DNA of 64,000 bases from Pseudideonella sakaiensis (GCF_001293525.1 NZ_BBYR01000024.1:1-64000); one strand, 5' to 3'. Counted from the first letter of the stretch, positions 35,169-44,408 are shown. Made by a program: numbers and translations. Notes: generated by a model from the sequence alone, not told the origin.

Positions 35169-36173
35169 TCATTCGGGGCGCAGGTTGATGGACTTCGCGA
35201 GCCCGGCCCAGAACTGCGACTCGCGCTTGACCTGTTCCTGGAAGTCGGCCACGGTGTTGCCGACCGGCGAGGCCGCCTGGGCCGCGAGGATCTCGACCAT
35301 CTCGGGCGTGTGGATCACGGCCGCCACCTCCTTCTGCATGCGCTCCAGCGTCTCGCGCGGCGTGGCCGCCGGCGCGAACAGGCTGTAGGTGGTGCGCACC
35401 TCGGCGAACTGCGGGTAGCCCAGCTCGACCATGGTCGGCACCTCGGGCAGCACCGTCGAGCGCTTCGCGCCGGTGATGCCCAGCGCCTTCAGCTTGCCGG
35501 CGGTCATCAGCTGCTTGGCGCTGAGCACGCTGGTGACGCCCAGCGTGGTGACGCCGCCGGCCACGTCGGTCATCAGCGGGCCGCCGCCCTTGTAGGGCAC
35601 GTGCACCGCATCCAGCTTCTGGCCCTGCACGAACATCGCGCCGACCAGCCGCGTCATGTTCTCCGAGCTGCCGTAGGAGTATTTGCCTGGGGTGCGGCGG
35701 ATCAGCTCGGCCAGTTCCTTGGCGTTGCGTGCCGGCACGTCGACGTGGGTCACGAACACCAGTGGCGACTCCGCCACCATGGTCACGCCGACCATGTCGC
35801 GGTGGGTGTCGTAGGGCATCTTCGCGATCACCAGCGGGTTGATCAGGTGCGAGGCCACGACGAGCACGAAAGCGCTGCCGTCCGGCGGGGCCTTGGCGAC
35901 GACGTCGGTGCCGATCACGCCGTCCGCGCCCGGGCGGTTTTCGACCAGCACCGTCTGGCCCAGCCGCGGCTGCAGGCGCTGCGCGACGTGCCGCGCGATG
36001 ATGTCGGTGCCGCCGCCGGCGGAGTAGGGCACGACGATGCGCACCGGCTTGTCCGGAAAGGCGGCCCATGCCGGCAGCACCGCCGTCGCGCCGCTGGCGG
36101 CAGCCCGCTGCAGCAGGCGGCGGCGCGCGGGGTCGGGCCGGCGCAGGGTCAGGGGGTCGGTGCGGGTCCTCAT
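35169..36173 (-). CDS. Bug-family periplasmic solute-binding protein (TctC-like)
   Basis: A 334-aa tripartite-tricarboxylate-type receptor. The N-terminus PARRRLLQRAAASGATAVLP is an arginine-led, possibly Tat-type signal; the mature part opens FPDKPVRIVVPYSAGGGTDIIAR, the Bug hallmark, and contains VENRPGADGVIGTDVVAKA and VPYKGGGPLMTDV. Bug proteins bind small carboxylates, so the operon's substrate is probably an organic acid. No TctA/TctB membrane partners are nearby, as is common for Burkholderiales Bug genes. GAGGAG is 6 nt before the ATG, which overlaps the GntR gene stop. Confidence 0.93.
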   Translation of the reverse strand: MRTRTDPLTLRRPDPARRRLLQRAAASGATAVLPAWAAFPDKPVRIVVPYSAGGGTDIIARHVAQRLQPRLGQTVLVENRPGADGVIGTDVVAKAPPDGSAFVLVVASHLINPLVIAKMPYDTHRDMVGVTMVAESPLVFVTHVDVPARNAKELAELIRRTPGKYSYGSSENMTRLVGAMFVQGQKLDAVHVPYKGGGPLMTDVAGGVTTLGVTSVLSAKQLMTAGKLKALGITGAKRSTVLPEVPTMVELGYPQFAEVRTTYSLFAPAATPRETLERMQKEVAAVIHTPEMVEILAAQAASPVGNTVADFQEQVKRESQFWAGLAKSINLRPE

Positions 36174-36967
36174 GCAGTCTCCTCGGGGCCAGGGGGGATC
36201 GGGTGGTTCGGGTGCGGCGGCGTGCCGGCACCGGCCAGCCGCAGCTTCATCGTGTAGGTGAAGTCGCGCGCGCGGTGCAGCGTGCGGGTGACTTCGAGCA
36301 CGCGGGCATCGCGGCCGAGGTAGCGGCGCACGATCGCCAGCACCGGCTCGCCGGGGCCGAGGGCCAGCGCGGCAGCCTCGGCTGGCGTCGGCAGCACCGC
36401 CGTGATCTCCTGGCGGATCTCGGCGATGACCTCGCCGAGCTCCTCCTCGATGGCGCGGAAGATCGGCCGCTGGTCGCTGGGCGCATCGGCCAGCAGCGTG
36501 CCGTAGGCCGAGGGCAGGTAGACATCGGCCAGCGTGCTCGGCTCGTCGCTGTCGAGCGGACAGCGCAGCACGCCCAGCCGCCACCAGTGCTCGCCGGGCC
36601 GACAGCCGAGCCAGGCGGCGAGGGCCGCGTCGACCACCAGGGCCTGGCGCTCGGTCTGCACCGCGCGCGTGCTCGCCACGTACTGCAGCAGGTCCTCGGC
36701 CGACGCGAAGCCCTGGGTGTAGCGGCGCTCGGCGGTGGTGGCCCGGACCACGCTGCCGCGGCCCTGGTGCGGCTGTACCAGGCCGCGGTCCTGCAGCGTT
36801 CGCAGCGCGGCGCGCACCGTGTGGCGACTGACGCCGAACTGGTGCATCAGCTCGGGCTCGGAGGGCAGGGTGCTGCCCAGCGGGTGGCGGCCGGCGCGGA
36901 TCTCGGCCTCCAGTGCGCGCGTGATCAGCGCGTGTTTCGGCAGGCCGCCGGGCGTGGCGTGGCTCAC
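36170..36967 (-). CDS. GntR-family regulator, HutC subfamily (UTRA domain)
   Basis: A 265-aa regulator with an N-terminal winged HTH (LGSTLPSEPELMHQFGVSRH, then TVRAALRTLQDRGLVQ; about 30-65) and a C-terminal UTRA ligand domain ending in the REYL-like VLEVTRTLHRARDFTYTMKL segment. GTG at 36967 is chosen because GGAG precedes it by about 8 nt. It is the first gene of a four-gene operon with ATGA junctions, and a perfect palindrome lies 111-124 bp upstream, so autoregulation with an operon substrate as inducer is likely (inference). Confidence 0.92.
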   Translation of the reverse strand: MSHATPGGLPKHALITRALEAEIRAGRHPLGSTLPSEPELMHQFGVSRHTVRAALRTLQDRGLVQPHQGRGSVVRATTAERRYTQGFASAEDLLQYVASTRAVQTERQALVVDAALAAWLGCRPGEHWWRLGVLRCPLDSDEPSTLADVYLPSAYGTLLADAPSDQRPIFRAIEEELGEVIAEIRQEITAVLPTPAEAAALALGPGEPVLAIVRRYLGRDARVLEVTRTLHRARDFTYTMKLRLAGAGTPPHPNHPIPPGPEETA

Positions 36968-37077
36968 GGGCAGGTCTCCACGCTGCGATGGCCGGGGCTC
37001 GTCCGTGGGACGGCCCGGGGCGCTCGCCGGGCGGCGCTGGCCGTGGCGGGAGGGCAAGGGGGTGATGAACTCATGTG

Positions 37078-37091
37078 CTTGTCCGGACAAG
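37078..37091. promoter_or_regulatory. palindromic operator candidate for the GntR/HutC regulator
   Basis: CTTGTCCGGACAAG is a perfect 14-bp palindrome in the divergent region between the GntR gene and the RND adaptor gene. HutC-type GntR proteins bind CTTGTnnnnACAAG-like sites. A TTGACT (-35-like) for the GntR operon lies at 37105-37100 on the minus strand, so a bound repressor would cover the promoter. Confidence 0.7.
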
Positions 37092-37163
37092 TTGATGCTA
37101 GTCAAGCCGTCTTGCCGCAGCCATCGGGGTTTGCGCGCAGGGCCAGGCCGCGCGGACCGCCAC

Positions 37164-37218
37164 CGCGCCCGGTTCGCGCCCGGTTCGCGCCCGCCTGGCG
37201 CCCGCCTCGCGCCCGTCC
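37164..37218. repeat. short degenerate tandem repeat (10-12 bp unit, about 5 copies)
   Basis: CGCGCCCGGTT is repeated exactly at 37164-37174 and 37175-37185, followed by three drifted copies (37186-37197, 37198-37207, 37208-37218). It lies in the 363-bp gap between the GntR gene and the RND adaptor. That gap otherwise holds the operator palindrome and nothing else I can assign. Confidence 0.65.
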
Positions 37219-37330
37219 GGCCCGGCCGTCCGCCGGTCGCGCCGAACTGCAGTCCGTCGCACGCCGCGGCCGACCGTCGCAGGCGCTCCGTACACTCGCC
37301 CGCTGTTTCGAACAGGGAAGGGGCCGATCC

Positions 37331-38551
37331 ATGCGCAAGACGTGGGTGATCGCCGGGGTGATCGGGGTGGCGCTGGCCGCCGGGAGCGCGTGGTGGACGA
37401 CACAGGCGCCGGCCAGGGCGGCCGCCGCAGGCAAGGATGGCGGCAAGAAGAGCGAGAAGGCGGCGCCGCCGCTGGTCTTCCGCGCCAGCGAGGTGGTGCG
37501 CCCGCAGCACCAGGCCATGCCCGAGGAGGTGGTCTTTTCCGGCGCGCTGGCGGCCCCTCGCACCGCCTTGGTGCGCGCCAAGGCCTCGGGCACCTTGCTG
37601 TCGCTCACGGTGGCCGAGGGCAGCCGGGTCCAGGCCGGCCAGGCGCTCGGCGCGATCGACGTCTCCGACCTGAACCACCGCCTGGCCGAGCGCCACGCGG
37701 GCGTGGAGGCCGCGCAGGCCCGGGTCGCGGAGGCCGAGCGGGTGCACCGCTCGAACGAGGACCTGGCGCGCCAGCAGTTCATCTCGCCGAATGCGCTCGA
37801 GAGCTCGCGTGCGGCGCTGGAGTCGGCGCGCGCGCAGCTGAAGTCCACGCGCGCGCAGCTGGACACCGCCGCGGTCGGCCTGCGCGAGGCGCGGTTGCTG
37901 GCGCCGATCGCCGGGATCGTCGGCAAGCGCAGCGTGCTGCCGGGCGAGAAGGTGAGTGCGGAGCAGGAGCTGCTGACCCTGGTCGACCTGCGCGAGCTCG
38001 AGCTGGCCGGCGTGGTCGGCACCCACCAGGTGTCGAAGCTGCAAGCCGGCCAGCCGGTGACGGTGCGCATCGAAGGGGTCGACGCGCCGGTGACCGGTCG
38101 GATCGACCGCATCGCGCCGCAGGCCGTCGCGGGCACCCGCGGCATCCCCATCGTCGTGCTGCTGGCGAATCCGCAGGAGCGCTACCGCGCCGGGCAATAC
38201 GCGAGCGCGAGCGTGACGCTGGCCGACCCGGTGCAGCGCCTGACGGTGCCGCTGTCGGCGGTCTCGCAGGCCTCGGGCCAGGACTACGTCTGGACGGTCG
38301 AGAAGGGCGTGCTGGTGCGCCGCATCGTGATCACCGGCCGGCGCCAGGTGGCGCAGGGCCGCGTGGAGGTGACCCAGGGACTGCCGGCCGACGTGGACGT
38401 GCTCGCGGCGCGCTTCGACAACCTGAAGGAGGGCGCCGCGGCCCGCATCGCGCCGCCGTCCGGCCAGCCGGTGTCGGCGGCGTCGCCGCTGGCCGATGCC
38501 CAGGGCCCGTCGGCCGGAGCGGACGGCCGCCCGGCCACGCGCGCACGCTGA
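37331..38551 (+). CDS. RND efflux periplasmic adaptor (membrane fusion protein)
   Basis: A 406-aa HlyD/AcrA-type adaptor. The N-terminus MRKTWVIAGVIGVALAAGSA is a membrane anchor or signal. The lipoyl-like half-motif AKASGTLLSLTVAEGSRVQAG, an alpha-helical hairpin rich in Ala/Glu/Arg (about 110-170), and the closing lipoyl segment RLLAPIAGIVGKRSVLPGEKV follow in the expected order. It ends in a Pro/Ala tail. The pump gene starts 14 bp later. No outer-membrane factor gene is present here, so a TolC-like channel must come from elsewhere. Confidence 0.94.
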   Translation: MRKTWVIAGVIGVALAAGSAWWTTQAPARAAAAGKDGGKKSEKAAPPLVFRASEVVRPQHQAMPEEVVFSGALAAPRTALVRAKASGTLLSLTVAEGSRVQAGQALGAIDVSDLNHRLAERHAGVEAAQARVAEAERVHRSNEDLARQQFISPNALESSRAALESARAQLKSTRAQLDTAAVGLREARLLAPIAGIVGKRSVLPGEKVSAEQELLTLVDLRELELAGVVGTHQVSKLQAGQPVTVRIEGVDAPVTGRIDRIAPQAVAGTRGIPIVVLLANPQERYRAGQYASASVTLADPVQRLTVPLSAVSQASGQDYVWTVEKGVLVRRIVITGRRQVAQGRVEVTQGLPADVDVLAARFDNLKEGAAARIAPPSGQPVSAASPLADAQGPSAGADGRPATRAR

Positions 38552-38564
38552 GCCGGGGCCCACC

Positions 38565-41500
38565 ATGTGGATCACCCGCGTCTCGATCGCCAACCCGGTC
38601 TTCGCCACCATGGTCATGGTGGCGCTGTGCGTGCTGGGGCTCTTCTCCTATGCGCAGCTGCGCGTCGAGCGGCTGCCCGACATTTCGCCGCCGGTGGTCT
38701 TCGTCAGCGTCGCCTACCCCGGGGCCTCGCCGGAGGCCGCCGAGGCCGAGCTGACGCGTCCGATCGAGCTGGCGCTGAACGGCATCGCCGGCGTCAAGAT
38801 GATCCGCTCGAACAGCCTCGAGGGGCGCAGCGAGACGGCCGTCGAGTTCGAGCTGAGTGCCGACATGAACCGCGCGGTGCAGGACGTGCGCGACAAGGTC
38901 TCCGCGGTGCAGCCGGGTTTCCCGCGCGATGCCAAGCCGCCGTTCATCTCGCGCTTCGACGGCGACAACGCGCAGCCGGTGGTCTTCCTGTCGCTGCTGG
39001 CGCCGGATCGCAGCGCCCGCGAGCTGTCGCTGCTGGCGGACCAGACGGTGCGCAAGCGGCTGGAGCGCGTCGGCGGCGTGGCGCGCGTGCAGGTGGTCGG
39101 GCTGACCGTGCGCCAGGTCCGCATCGACCTCGACCCGCAGCGCCTGCGCGCCTACCAGCTGACCCCGGCCGACATCGCCGCGGCGCTGCAGCGCGCGAAC
39201 ACCGACGTGCCGGTCGGCCTGATGTCGAATGCGCGCGAGGACGCGATCATCCGCGTCGAGGGCAAGGTGCGCGACGCCAAGGCCTTCGGCGAGACCGTGG
39301 TCGCGCAGCGCGGGCCGCTGACGCTGAAGCTGGCCGACCTCGGTGAGCTGGTCGAGCGCGAGCGCGAGCCGGACTCGCTGTCGCGCGTCGACGGCCAGCC
39401 CGCGGTCTCCTTCCAGGTGTTCAAGCAGCAGGACGCGAACATCGTCGAGACCGGCGACGGCATCCAGGCGGCGGTCGACGAGCTGCGGCGCACGCTGCCG
39501 CCGGGCGTGGAGCTGCGCCTGGTCCATGCCGACAGCGAGTGGGTCAAGAGCTCGCTCGACGGCGTCAAGCGCACGCTGGTCGAGGGCGCGCTGCTGACGG
39601 TGGCGATCGTCTTCCTCTTCCTGCACAGCTGGCGCAGCACCGTGATCACCGGGCTGACGCTGCCGATCGCGGTGATCTCCTCCTTCATCGCCGTCTACGC
39701 CTTCGGCTTCACGCTGAACTTCATGACGATGATGGCGCTGAGCCTGTGCATCGGCCTGCTGATCGACGATGCGATCGTGGTGCGCGAGAACATCGTGCGC
39801 CACGTCGCGCTCGGTGCCGACCACCACACCGCGGCGCGCGAAGGCACCGACGAGATCGGCCTCGCGGTGCTGGCGACCACGCTGGCGATCTGCGCGGTCT
39901 TCGTGCCGGTGGCCTTCATGAAGGGCATCGTCGGCAAGTTCTTCTTCCCCTTCGGCATCACGGTGACGGTGGCGGTGCTGGTCAGCCTGTTCGTCAGCTT
40001 CACGCTCGACCCGATGCTGTCCAGCGTGTGGAAGGATCCGCCCGGTGCGCGCCTGGCGCGCTGGCCGGTGATCGGCACGCTGATGCGCGCGACCGACCGG
40101 GCGATGGACCTGCTGCACGCGGTCTACGAGCGCCTGATCCGCTGGATCTTCAGCGCGCGCAGCTGGCCGCTGTTCCTGCCGGTGCCCACGCTGGGCGAGG
40201 CCTGGCGCCAGCGCCGCCTCGGCGCGCTGCGGCTGCGCTCGGCGCGCATCACGCCGCGCGGCATCGTGGTCGGGATCGGCGTCGGCAGCTTCGTCGCGGC
40301 GCTGGCGCTGACGCCGCTGGTCGGCAGCGAGTTCATCCCCGAGACCGACAACAGCCACATCCAGATGAACGTGCGCATGCCGGTGGGCATCAGCCTGGAG
40401 CGCGCGAGCGACAAGCTGCGCCAGGTCGAGGAGATCGTCCGCGCGGTGCCCGAGGTGAAGATGGTGTCGACCAACGTCGGCGAGGGCGCCTTCAGCGGCG
40501 GCGGCCGCAACCAGGCCTCGCTGTCCATCCAGCTGTCCAAGCCGAAGGAGCGCCGGCGCAGCCAGAAGGAGCTCGAGGGTGTCATCCGCGAGGCGCTGCG
40601 GCCGATCCCCGGCATCCAGCTCGCGCTCGGCCAGCGCCCGATCTACGTGGCCCTGCTCGGGCCGGACCCGCAGGTGCTGGAGGCCGAGGTGCAGCGCCTG
40701 GCCGACAAGGTGGCCCGCATCCCCGGCATCACCGACCTGGAGACCTCGGTCACGCCCGGCCTGCCGGCCTATGCGGTGCGGCTGCGGCCGGACGCCGCGC
40801 GCGAGCTCGGCCTGACGCCGACCCAGCTCGCCGCGTCGCTGCGCGCCTTCGTCAACGGCGACGTCGCGACCTACTGGACGGCGCCCGACGGCGAGCAGGT
40901 CGAGGTGGAGCTGCGCCTGCCGCGGACCCAGCGCGAGAACGTCGCCCAGCTCGACCAGCTGCCGGTGGCCTATGCGCGCGACGGCACGCCGATCGCGCTC
41001 GGGCGCGTGGCGGAGATCGTGCCCGTGGTCAACCCGGAGGTCATCAAGCGCCAGGACCTGCAGCGGCGCCAGGCGATCTATGCCGGCGTGCAGGGGCGGC
41101 CGAGCGGCGACGTCTCCGCCGAGGTGCGCAAGCTGGTGCGCGAGACCCAGCTGCCGCCGGGCTACCGCTTCGACGTCGGCGGCCAGTCGAAGGAGCAGGC
41201 CGAGGCCTTCACCGGCGTGCTGATGGCGCTGGGCGCGGCGGTGGTCTTCATCTACATCGTGCTGGCCTCGCAGTTCGCGAGCTTCCTGCAGCCCCTGGCG
41301 ATCATGGCCTCGCTGCCGCTGTCGCTGATCGGCGTGATGCTGGCGCTGCTGGTGACGCGCTCGACGCTGAACCTGTTCTCGATGATCGGCCTGGTGATGC
41401 TGATGGGCCTGGTGACGAAGAACGCCATCCTGCTGGTGGACTTCGCGAACCAGGCCCGGCGCAGCGGCCTGTCGGTGCCGGAGGCGCTGCTGCAGGCCGG

Positions 41501-41783
41501 GCTGGTGCGGATGCGGCCGATCGTGATGACGACGGCGGCGATGGTCTTCGGCATGCTGCCGCTGGCGCTCGCGCTGAACGAGGGCGGCGAGATCCAGGCG
41601 CCGATGGGCCGGGCCATCATCGGCGGCGTCATCACCTCGACGCTGCTGACGCTGGTGGTGGTGCCGGTGCTGTACTCGTACCTGGTGCGCGACGGGCGGC
41701 GGCGCGCGGCGGCCGCCGACGCGCTGGCGGCCCCGCCGGTCGCCGGGCAGGGCGGGCCGGCACTGCCGGCCTACAAGGAATGA
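38565..41783 (+). CDS. RND efflux pump, inner-membrane permease
   Basis: A proton-driven trimeric exporter of 1072 aa with the usual architecture of 12 transmembrane helices and two large periplasmic loops. Seen: the N-terminal helix [60 protein letters not shown] (proton-relay acidic pair in TM4) and [20 protein letters not shown] in the second half. It resembles the HAE-1/MdtBC branch more than metal-exporting CusA. Substrate unknown. The start is fixed by the adaptor stop just upstream and the family N-terminus. Confidence 0.95.
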   Translation: MWITRVSIANPVFATMVMVALCVLGLFSYAQLRVERLPDISPPVVFVSVAYPGASPEAAEAELTRPIELALNGIAGVKMIRSNSLEGRSETAVEFELSADMNRAVQDVRDKVSAVQPGFPRDAKPPFISRFDGDNAQPVVFLSLLAPDRSARELSLLADQTVRKRLERVGGVARVQVVGLTVRQVRIDLDPQRLRAYQLTPADIAAALQRANTDVPVGLMSNAREDAIIRVEGKVRDAKAFGETVVAQRGPLTLKLADLGELVEREREPDSLSRVDGQPAVSFQVFKQQDANIVETGDGIQAAVDELRRTLPPGVELRLVHADSEWVKSSLDGVKRTLVEGALLTVAIVFLFLHSWRSTVITGLTLPIAVISSFIAVYAFGFTLNFMTMMALSLCIGLLIDDAIVVRENIVRHVALGADHHTAAREGTDEIGLAVLATTLAICAVFVPVAFMKGIVGKFFFPFGITVTVAVLVSLFVSFTLDPMLSSVWKDPPGARLARWPVIGTLMRATDRAMDLLHAVYERLIRWIFSARSWPLFLPVPTLGEAWRQRRLGALRLRSARITPRGIVVGIGVGSFVAALALTPLVGSEFIPETDNSHIQMNVRMPVGISLERASDKLRQVEEIVRAVPEVKMVSTNVGEGAFSGGGRNQASLSIQLSKPKERRRSQKELEGVIREALRPIPGIQLALGQRPIYVALLGPDPQVLEAEVQRLADKVARIPGITDLETSVTPGLPAYAVRLRPDAARELGLTPTQLAASLRAFVNGDVATYWTAPDGEQVEVELRLPRTQRENVAQLDQLPVAYARDGTPIALGRVAEIVPVVNPEVIKRQDLQRRQAIYAGVQGRPSGDVSAEVRKLVRETQLPPGYRFDVGGQSKEQAEAFTGVLMALGAAVVFIYIVLASQFASFLQPLAIMASLPLSLIGVMLALLVTRSTLNLFSMIGLVMLMGLVTKNAILLVDFANQARRSGLSVPEALLQAGLVRMRPIVMTTAAMVFGMLPLALALNEGGEIQAPMGRAIIGGVITSTLLTLVVVPVLYSYLVRDGRRRAAAADALAAPPVAGQGGPALPAYKE

Positions 41784-41865
41784 CGCGGCGGCCGGCCGCG
41801 GTGCCGCGCGCGTCGCGGCGGCAGCGGGCGGACCCCCGGTGCGAGGCCGGGGCCGGGGCCTGCGC

Positions 41866-42585
41866 TCAGCGCCGCTTCGGCCGCGCGGGTGCGTCCGGGG
41901 CCGCGGTGCTGCCGCCCGGCGGCGGTGCCTGCATCCCCTGCGCCAGCCCGATCAGCACGCCGCTGACCAGCGTCGCATAGCCCTCGATCAGCGCCTGGCC
42001 GGTGCGCAGGCCCAGCGCCCGGCTGTCGCGCAGGCCCTGGCGGGTGGTCTCCATCAGCTGCGCCATCGCCGTCTGCGCCTGTCCGCCGGTCGCGGTGCCC
42101 TTCAGCTTCATCGCCTCCAGCACCTGGTCCCAGGGGCCGGCGAGCGGCTGCGCGCCCGCGTGGGCTCCCTTCGCGACGGTCTCGAAGAACACGTCCTCCA
42201 TCTTCTCCAGGTGGGCGAGCGCGCCTTTCAGCGGCTTGTCGCGCAGGTCGGAGCCGGCGTCGACGAACTGCTGCAGCGCGCGCCGGTGCGCCTCGACCGC
42301 CTGCAGCAGCGCCGCGTCCATGCCCTCGAAGGCCTGGGTCAGCAGCTGGGTGGGGTCGGCGCTGCCGGCCGGCAGGCCGGTGGCGCCCGCCTGGGCCGAG
42401 GCCGCGCTGACGGCCTGCGTCACCGTCTCCAGCACCTGGCGGATGTTGCGCAGCGTCAGCTCGCGGCCCTGCAGCGCGCGCAGCGTCGCGTCGCCGACGG
42501 CCTGGCGCAGCGCCTCGCCCTGCTGCGCGCTGGCGGTGGCGAACTGGTCGATCAGCGCCTGCTGGTCGAGAAAGGGCTTGGCCAT
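41866..42585 (-). CDS. phasin-like helical protein next to the PHB reductase
   Basis: A 239-aa, mostly alpha-helical Ala/Gln/Leu-rich protein (ELTLRNIRQVLETVTQAVSA near residue 45) with a Pro/Arg-rich C-terminus. From memory it resembles Burkholderiales proteins labelled DUF6781; I could not verify this. It lies 10 bp downstream of phaB on the same strand, so a role at PHB granules or in their regulation is a reasonable inference. A hydrophobic stretch near the end (YATLVSGVLIGLAQGM) could help membrane or granule association. Confidence 0.75.
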   Translation of the reverse strand: MAKPFLDQQALIDQFATASAQQGEALRQAVGDATLRALQGRELTLRNIRQVLETVTQAVSAASAQAGATGLPAGSADPTQLLTQAFEGMDAALLQAVEAHRRALQQFVDAGSDLRDKPLKGALAHLEKMEDVFFETVAKGAHAGAQPLAGPWDQVLEAMKLKGTATGGQAQTAMAQLMETTRQGLRDSRALGLRTGQALIEGYATLVSGVLIGLAQGMQAPPPGGSTAAPDAPARPKRR

Positions 42586-42595
42586 GGTGGGCTCC

Positions 42596-43345
42596 TCACT
42601 GCATGTGCTGGCCGCCGTTGATCGCGATGTTCGCGCCGGTGACGAAGGCGGCCTCGTCCGAGGCCAGGTAGATGATCAGGCCCGCGACCTCTTCCGGCTT
42701 GCCCAGCCGGCCGACCGGGATCTGCGGCAGGATCTTGCTGTTCAGGATGTCTTCCGGGATTGCCGTCACCATCTTGGTGCCGATGTAGCCCGGCGAGATG
42801 GTGTTGACGGTGACGCCCTTGCGCGCGACCTCGAGCGCCAGCGCCTTGGTGAAGCCGTGCACGCCCGCCTTGGCGGCGGAGTAGTTGGTCTGCCCGAAGG
42901 CGCCCTTGGAGCCATTGACCGACGACACGTTGATGATGCGGCCCCAGCCGCGGTCGACCATGCCGTCGGCCACCTGCTTGGTCATGTTGAACAGGCTGTC
43001 CAGGTTGGTGCGCATCACCGCGTCCCAGTTGACCTTGTCCATCTTCTTGAAGGTCATGTCGCGGGTGATGCCGGCGTTGTTCACCAGCACGTCGATCGGG
43101 CCGGCCTGGGCCTGGGCCTGGGCCACCGCCTCGGCGCAGGAGGCCATGTCGGACACGTCGCAGGGCACCGCGACGATCTCGTAGCCGCGGCCCTTCATCT
43201 CGTCCAGCCAGCCCTGCCATTTCGCGTTGCCGGGCGAATAGGTCGCCACCACCCGGTAGCCCGCATCCGCCATCTTGGTGCAGATCGTCTCGCCCAGCCC
43301 GCCCATCCCGCCGGTGACCAGCACGACACGCGCTTGATTGCCCAT
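42596..43345 (-). CDS. phaB: acetoacetyl-CoA reductase (PHB synthesis)
   Basis: A short-chain dehydrogenase of 249 aa reducing acetoacetyl-CoA to (R)-3-hydroxybutyryl-CoA with NADPH. The nucleotide motif TGGMGGLGE is at 11-19, NNAG near 89-92, and the catalytic Ser142-Tyr155-Lys159 in NVSSVNGSKGAFGQTNYSAAK. The ending ANIAINGGQHMQ is typical of PhaB rather than FabG. GGAGG precedes the ATG. phaA and phaC are not in the window. It is divergent from iscR. Confidence 0.95.
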   Translation of the reverse strand: MGNQARVVLVTGGMGGLGETICTKMADAGYRVVATYSPGNAKWQGWLDEMKGRGYEIVAVPCDVSDMASCAEAVAQAQAQAGPIDVLVNNAGITRDMTFKKMDKVNWDAVMRTNLDSLFNMTKQVADGMVDRGWGRIINVSSVNGSKGAFGQTNYSAAKAGVHGFTKALALEVARKGVTVNTISPGYIGTKMVTAIPEDILNSKILPQIPVGRLGKPEEVAGLIIYLASDEAAFVTGANIAINGGQHMQ

Positions 43346-43513
43346 CGATCGCCTCCATCTCGTGGTTGTTGAAGCGATTTGATGATGCGCTGGCGCCGGG
43401 GGCGTGCCACCCCAGAAACCCGGGGTCGGGAAGGGCCCGATGGCGCGTGACGCGGCCGGGTCCGGGCGCGGTGAAAGTCCCTGGCACGGCCCAGGGAACT
43501 TCCAGCGCGGAAG

Positions 43514-43543
43514 TTGACCAAAACGCTTGGTTTCAGCTATACT
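43514..43543 (+). promoter_or_regulatory. isc operon promoter
   Basis: TTGACC (-35, 43514-43519), an 18-nt spacer and TATACT (-10, 43538-43543) make the best sigma-70 promoter in the window. Transcription would begin near 43550, giving a leader of about 190 nt before iscR. The 394-bp region between phaB and iscR also holds the IscR site and a possible 33-codon upstream frame (43580-43681). Confidence 0.8.
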
Positions 43544-43563
43544 TGACGAATCCAGTCGGGTTT
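43539..43563. promoter_or_regulatory. type 1 IscR-binding site
   Basis: The half-sites ATACTTGACGA and CAGTCGGGTTT, three bases apart, match the published E. coli type 1 IscR consensus (ATASYYGACTR, then YAGTCRRSTAT) at most positions. The site overlaps the -10 of the isc promoter, as expected for repression by [2Fe-2S]-IscR. Confidence 0.75.
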
Positions 43564-43739
43564 AGGAGCGGTGGTCCGGATGCCCGGGCAGCTGTTTCCG
43601 GCGTCCAGGGAATTCCTGGGGCCCGCGCGGAGTCTCAAGGGCTTCGCGGGGTCGCGCCCGGCGGTAGCCGTTCAAGCGTGACAAACCAGCGGTTGATCGA
43701 GTGTTGTTGGTTTGCCCTTGCGGGCGGAAGGAGATGTCC

Positions 43740-44273
43740 ATGCGTTTGACCACGAAGGGCCGTTTTGCGGTGACGGCGATGATCGACCTGGCGCTGCGGG
43801 AACATTCGGGCCCGGTGGCGCTGGCGGCGATCAGCTCGCGCCAGCAGATTTCCCTGTCCTACCTGGAGCAGCTGTTCGGCAAGCTGCGCCGCCACGAGCT
43901 GGTGGAGAGCACCCGCGGGCCGGGCGGCGGCTACTCGCTGGGCCGCAAGTCGGAGGAAATCTCCGTCGCCGACATCATCGTGGCGGTCGACGAACCGATC
44001 GACGCGACCGGCTGCGGCGGCAAGGAGAATTGCATGGGCGACGACACCGGACGCTGCATGACGCACGACCTGTGGGCCAGCCTGAACACGCGCATGATCG
44101 AGTACCTGGATTCGATTTCGCTGAAGAAACTCGTCGACGAACAGATCGCCAAGGGCGTCTCGATCGAGGAGGCGCCGGTCAAGCGGGCGATTTCGTCGCA
44201 GCCGGTCGTCAAGCCGATCAAGATCACCGCGCCGAATTCGGTGTTCGCACTCGGCAACGCGTTCTCGAAGTGA
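43740..44273 (+). CDS. iscR: Fe-S cluster regulator IscR
   Basis: An Rrf2-family [2Fe-2S] sensor of 177 aa that represses the isc operon when cluster supply is sufficient. The winged HTH is at the N-terminus (MRLTTKGRFAVTAMIDLALR). Cluster ligands are Cys92, Cys98 and Cys106 with His109. The second gap (7 residues) is two longer than in E. coli IscR. ATG at 43740 is chosen over 43734 because GGAG lies 6 nt before it. iscS follows after 135 bp. Confidence 0.96.
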   Translation: MRLTTKGRFAVTAMIDLALREHSGPVALAAISSRQQISLSYLEQLFGKLRRHELVESTRGPGGGYSLGRKSEEISVADIIVAVDEPIDATGCGGKENCMGDDTGRCMTHDLWASLNTRMIEYLDSISLKKLVDEQIAKGVSIEEAPVKRAISSQPVVKPIKITAPNSVFALGNAFSK

Positions 44274-44408
44274 CGGTCCCCCGCTGATTCCTCGTCGATC
44301 CTTCACCTCCGCCTCAACGACCCCTGCCGGACGCCTCGTGCCGGCCCCCGGCGCCTCCGCGCCGCGGTGCCGACACCCGTCCTTCCGCTGCTGTCCCGAG
44401 CCACCGCC

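Noticed and set aside
41788-41799. GCGGCCGGCCGC palindrome between the RND gene and the phasin-like gene
   Set aside because: Short GC-only palindromes are expected by chance at this composition, and no T-run makes it a terminator.
43580-43681. 33-codon frame in the iscR leader as an annotated gene
   Set aside because: Too short and compositionally ordinary to call a gene; kept only as a hypothesis.
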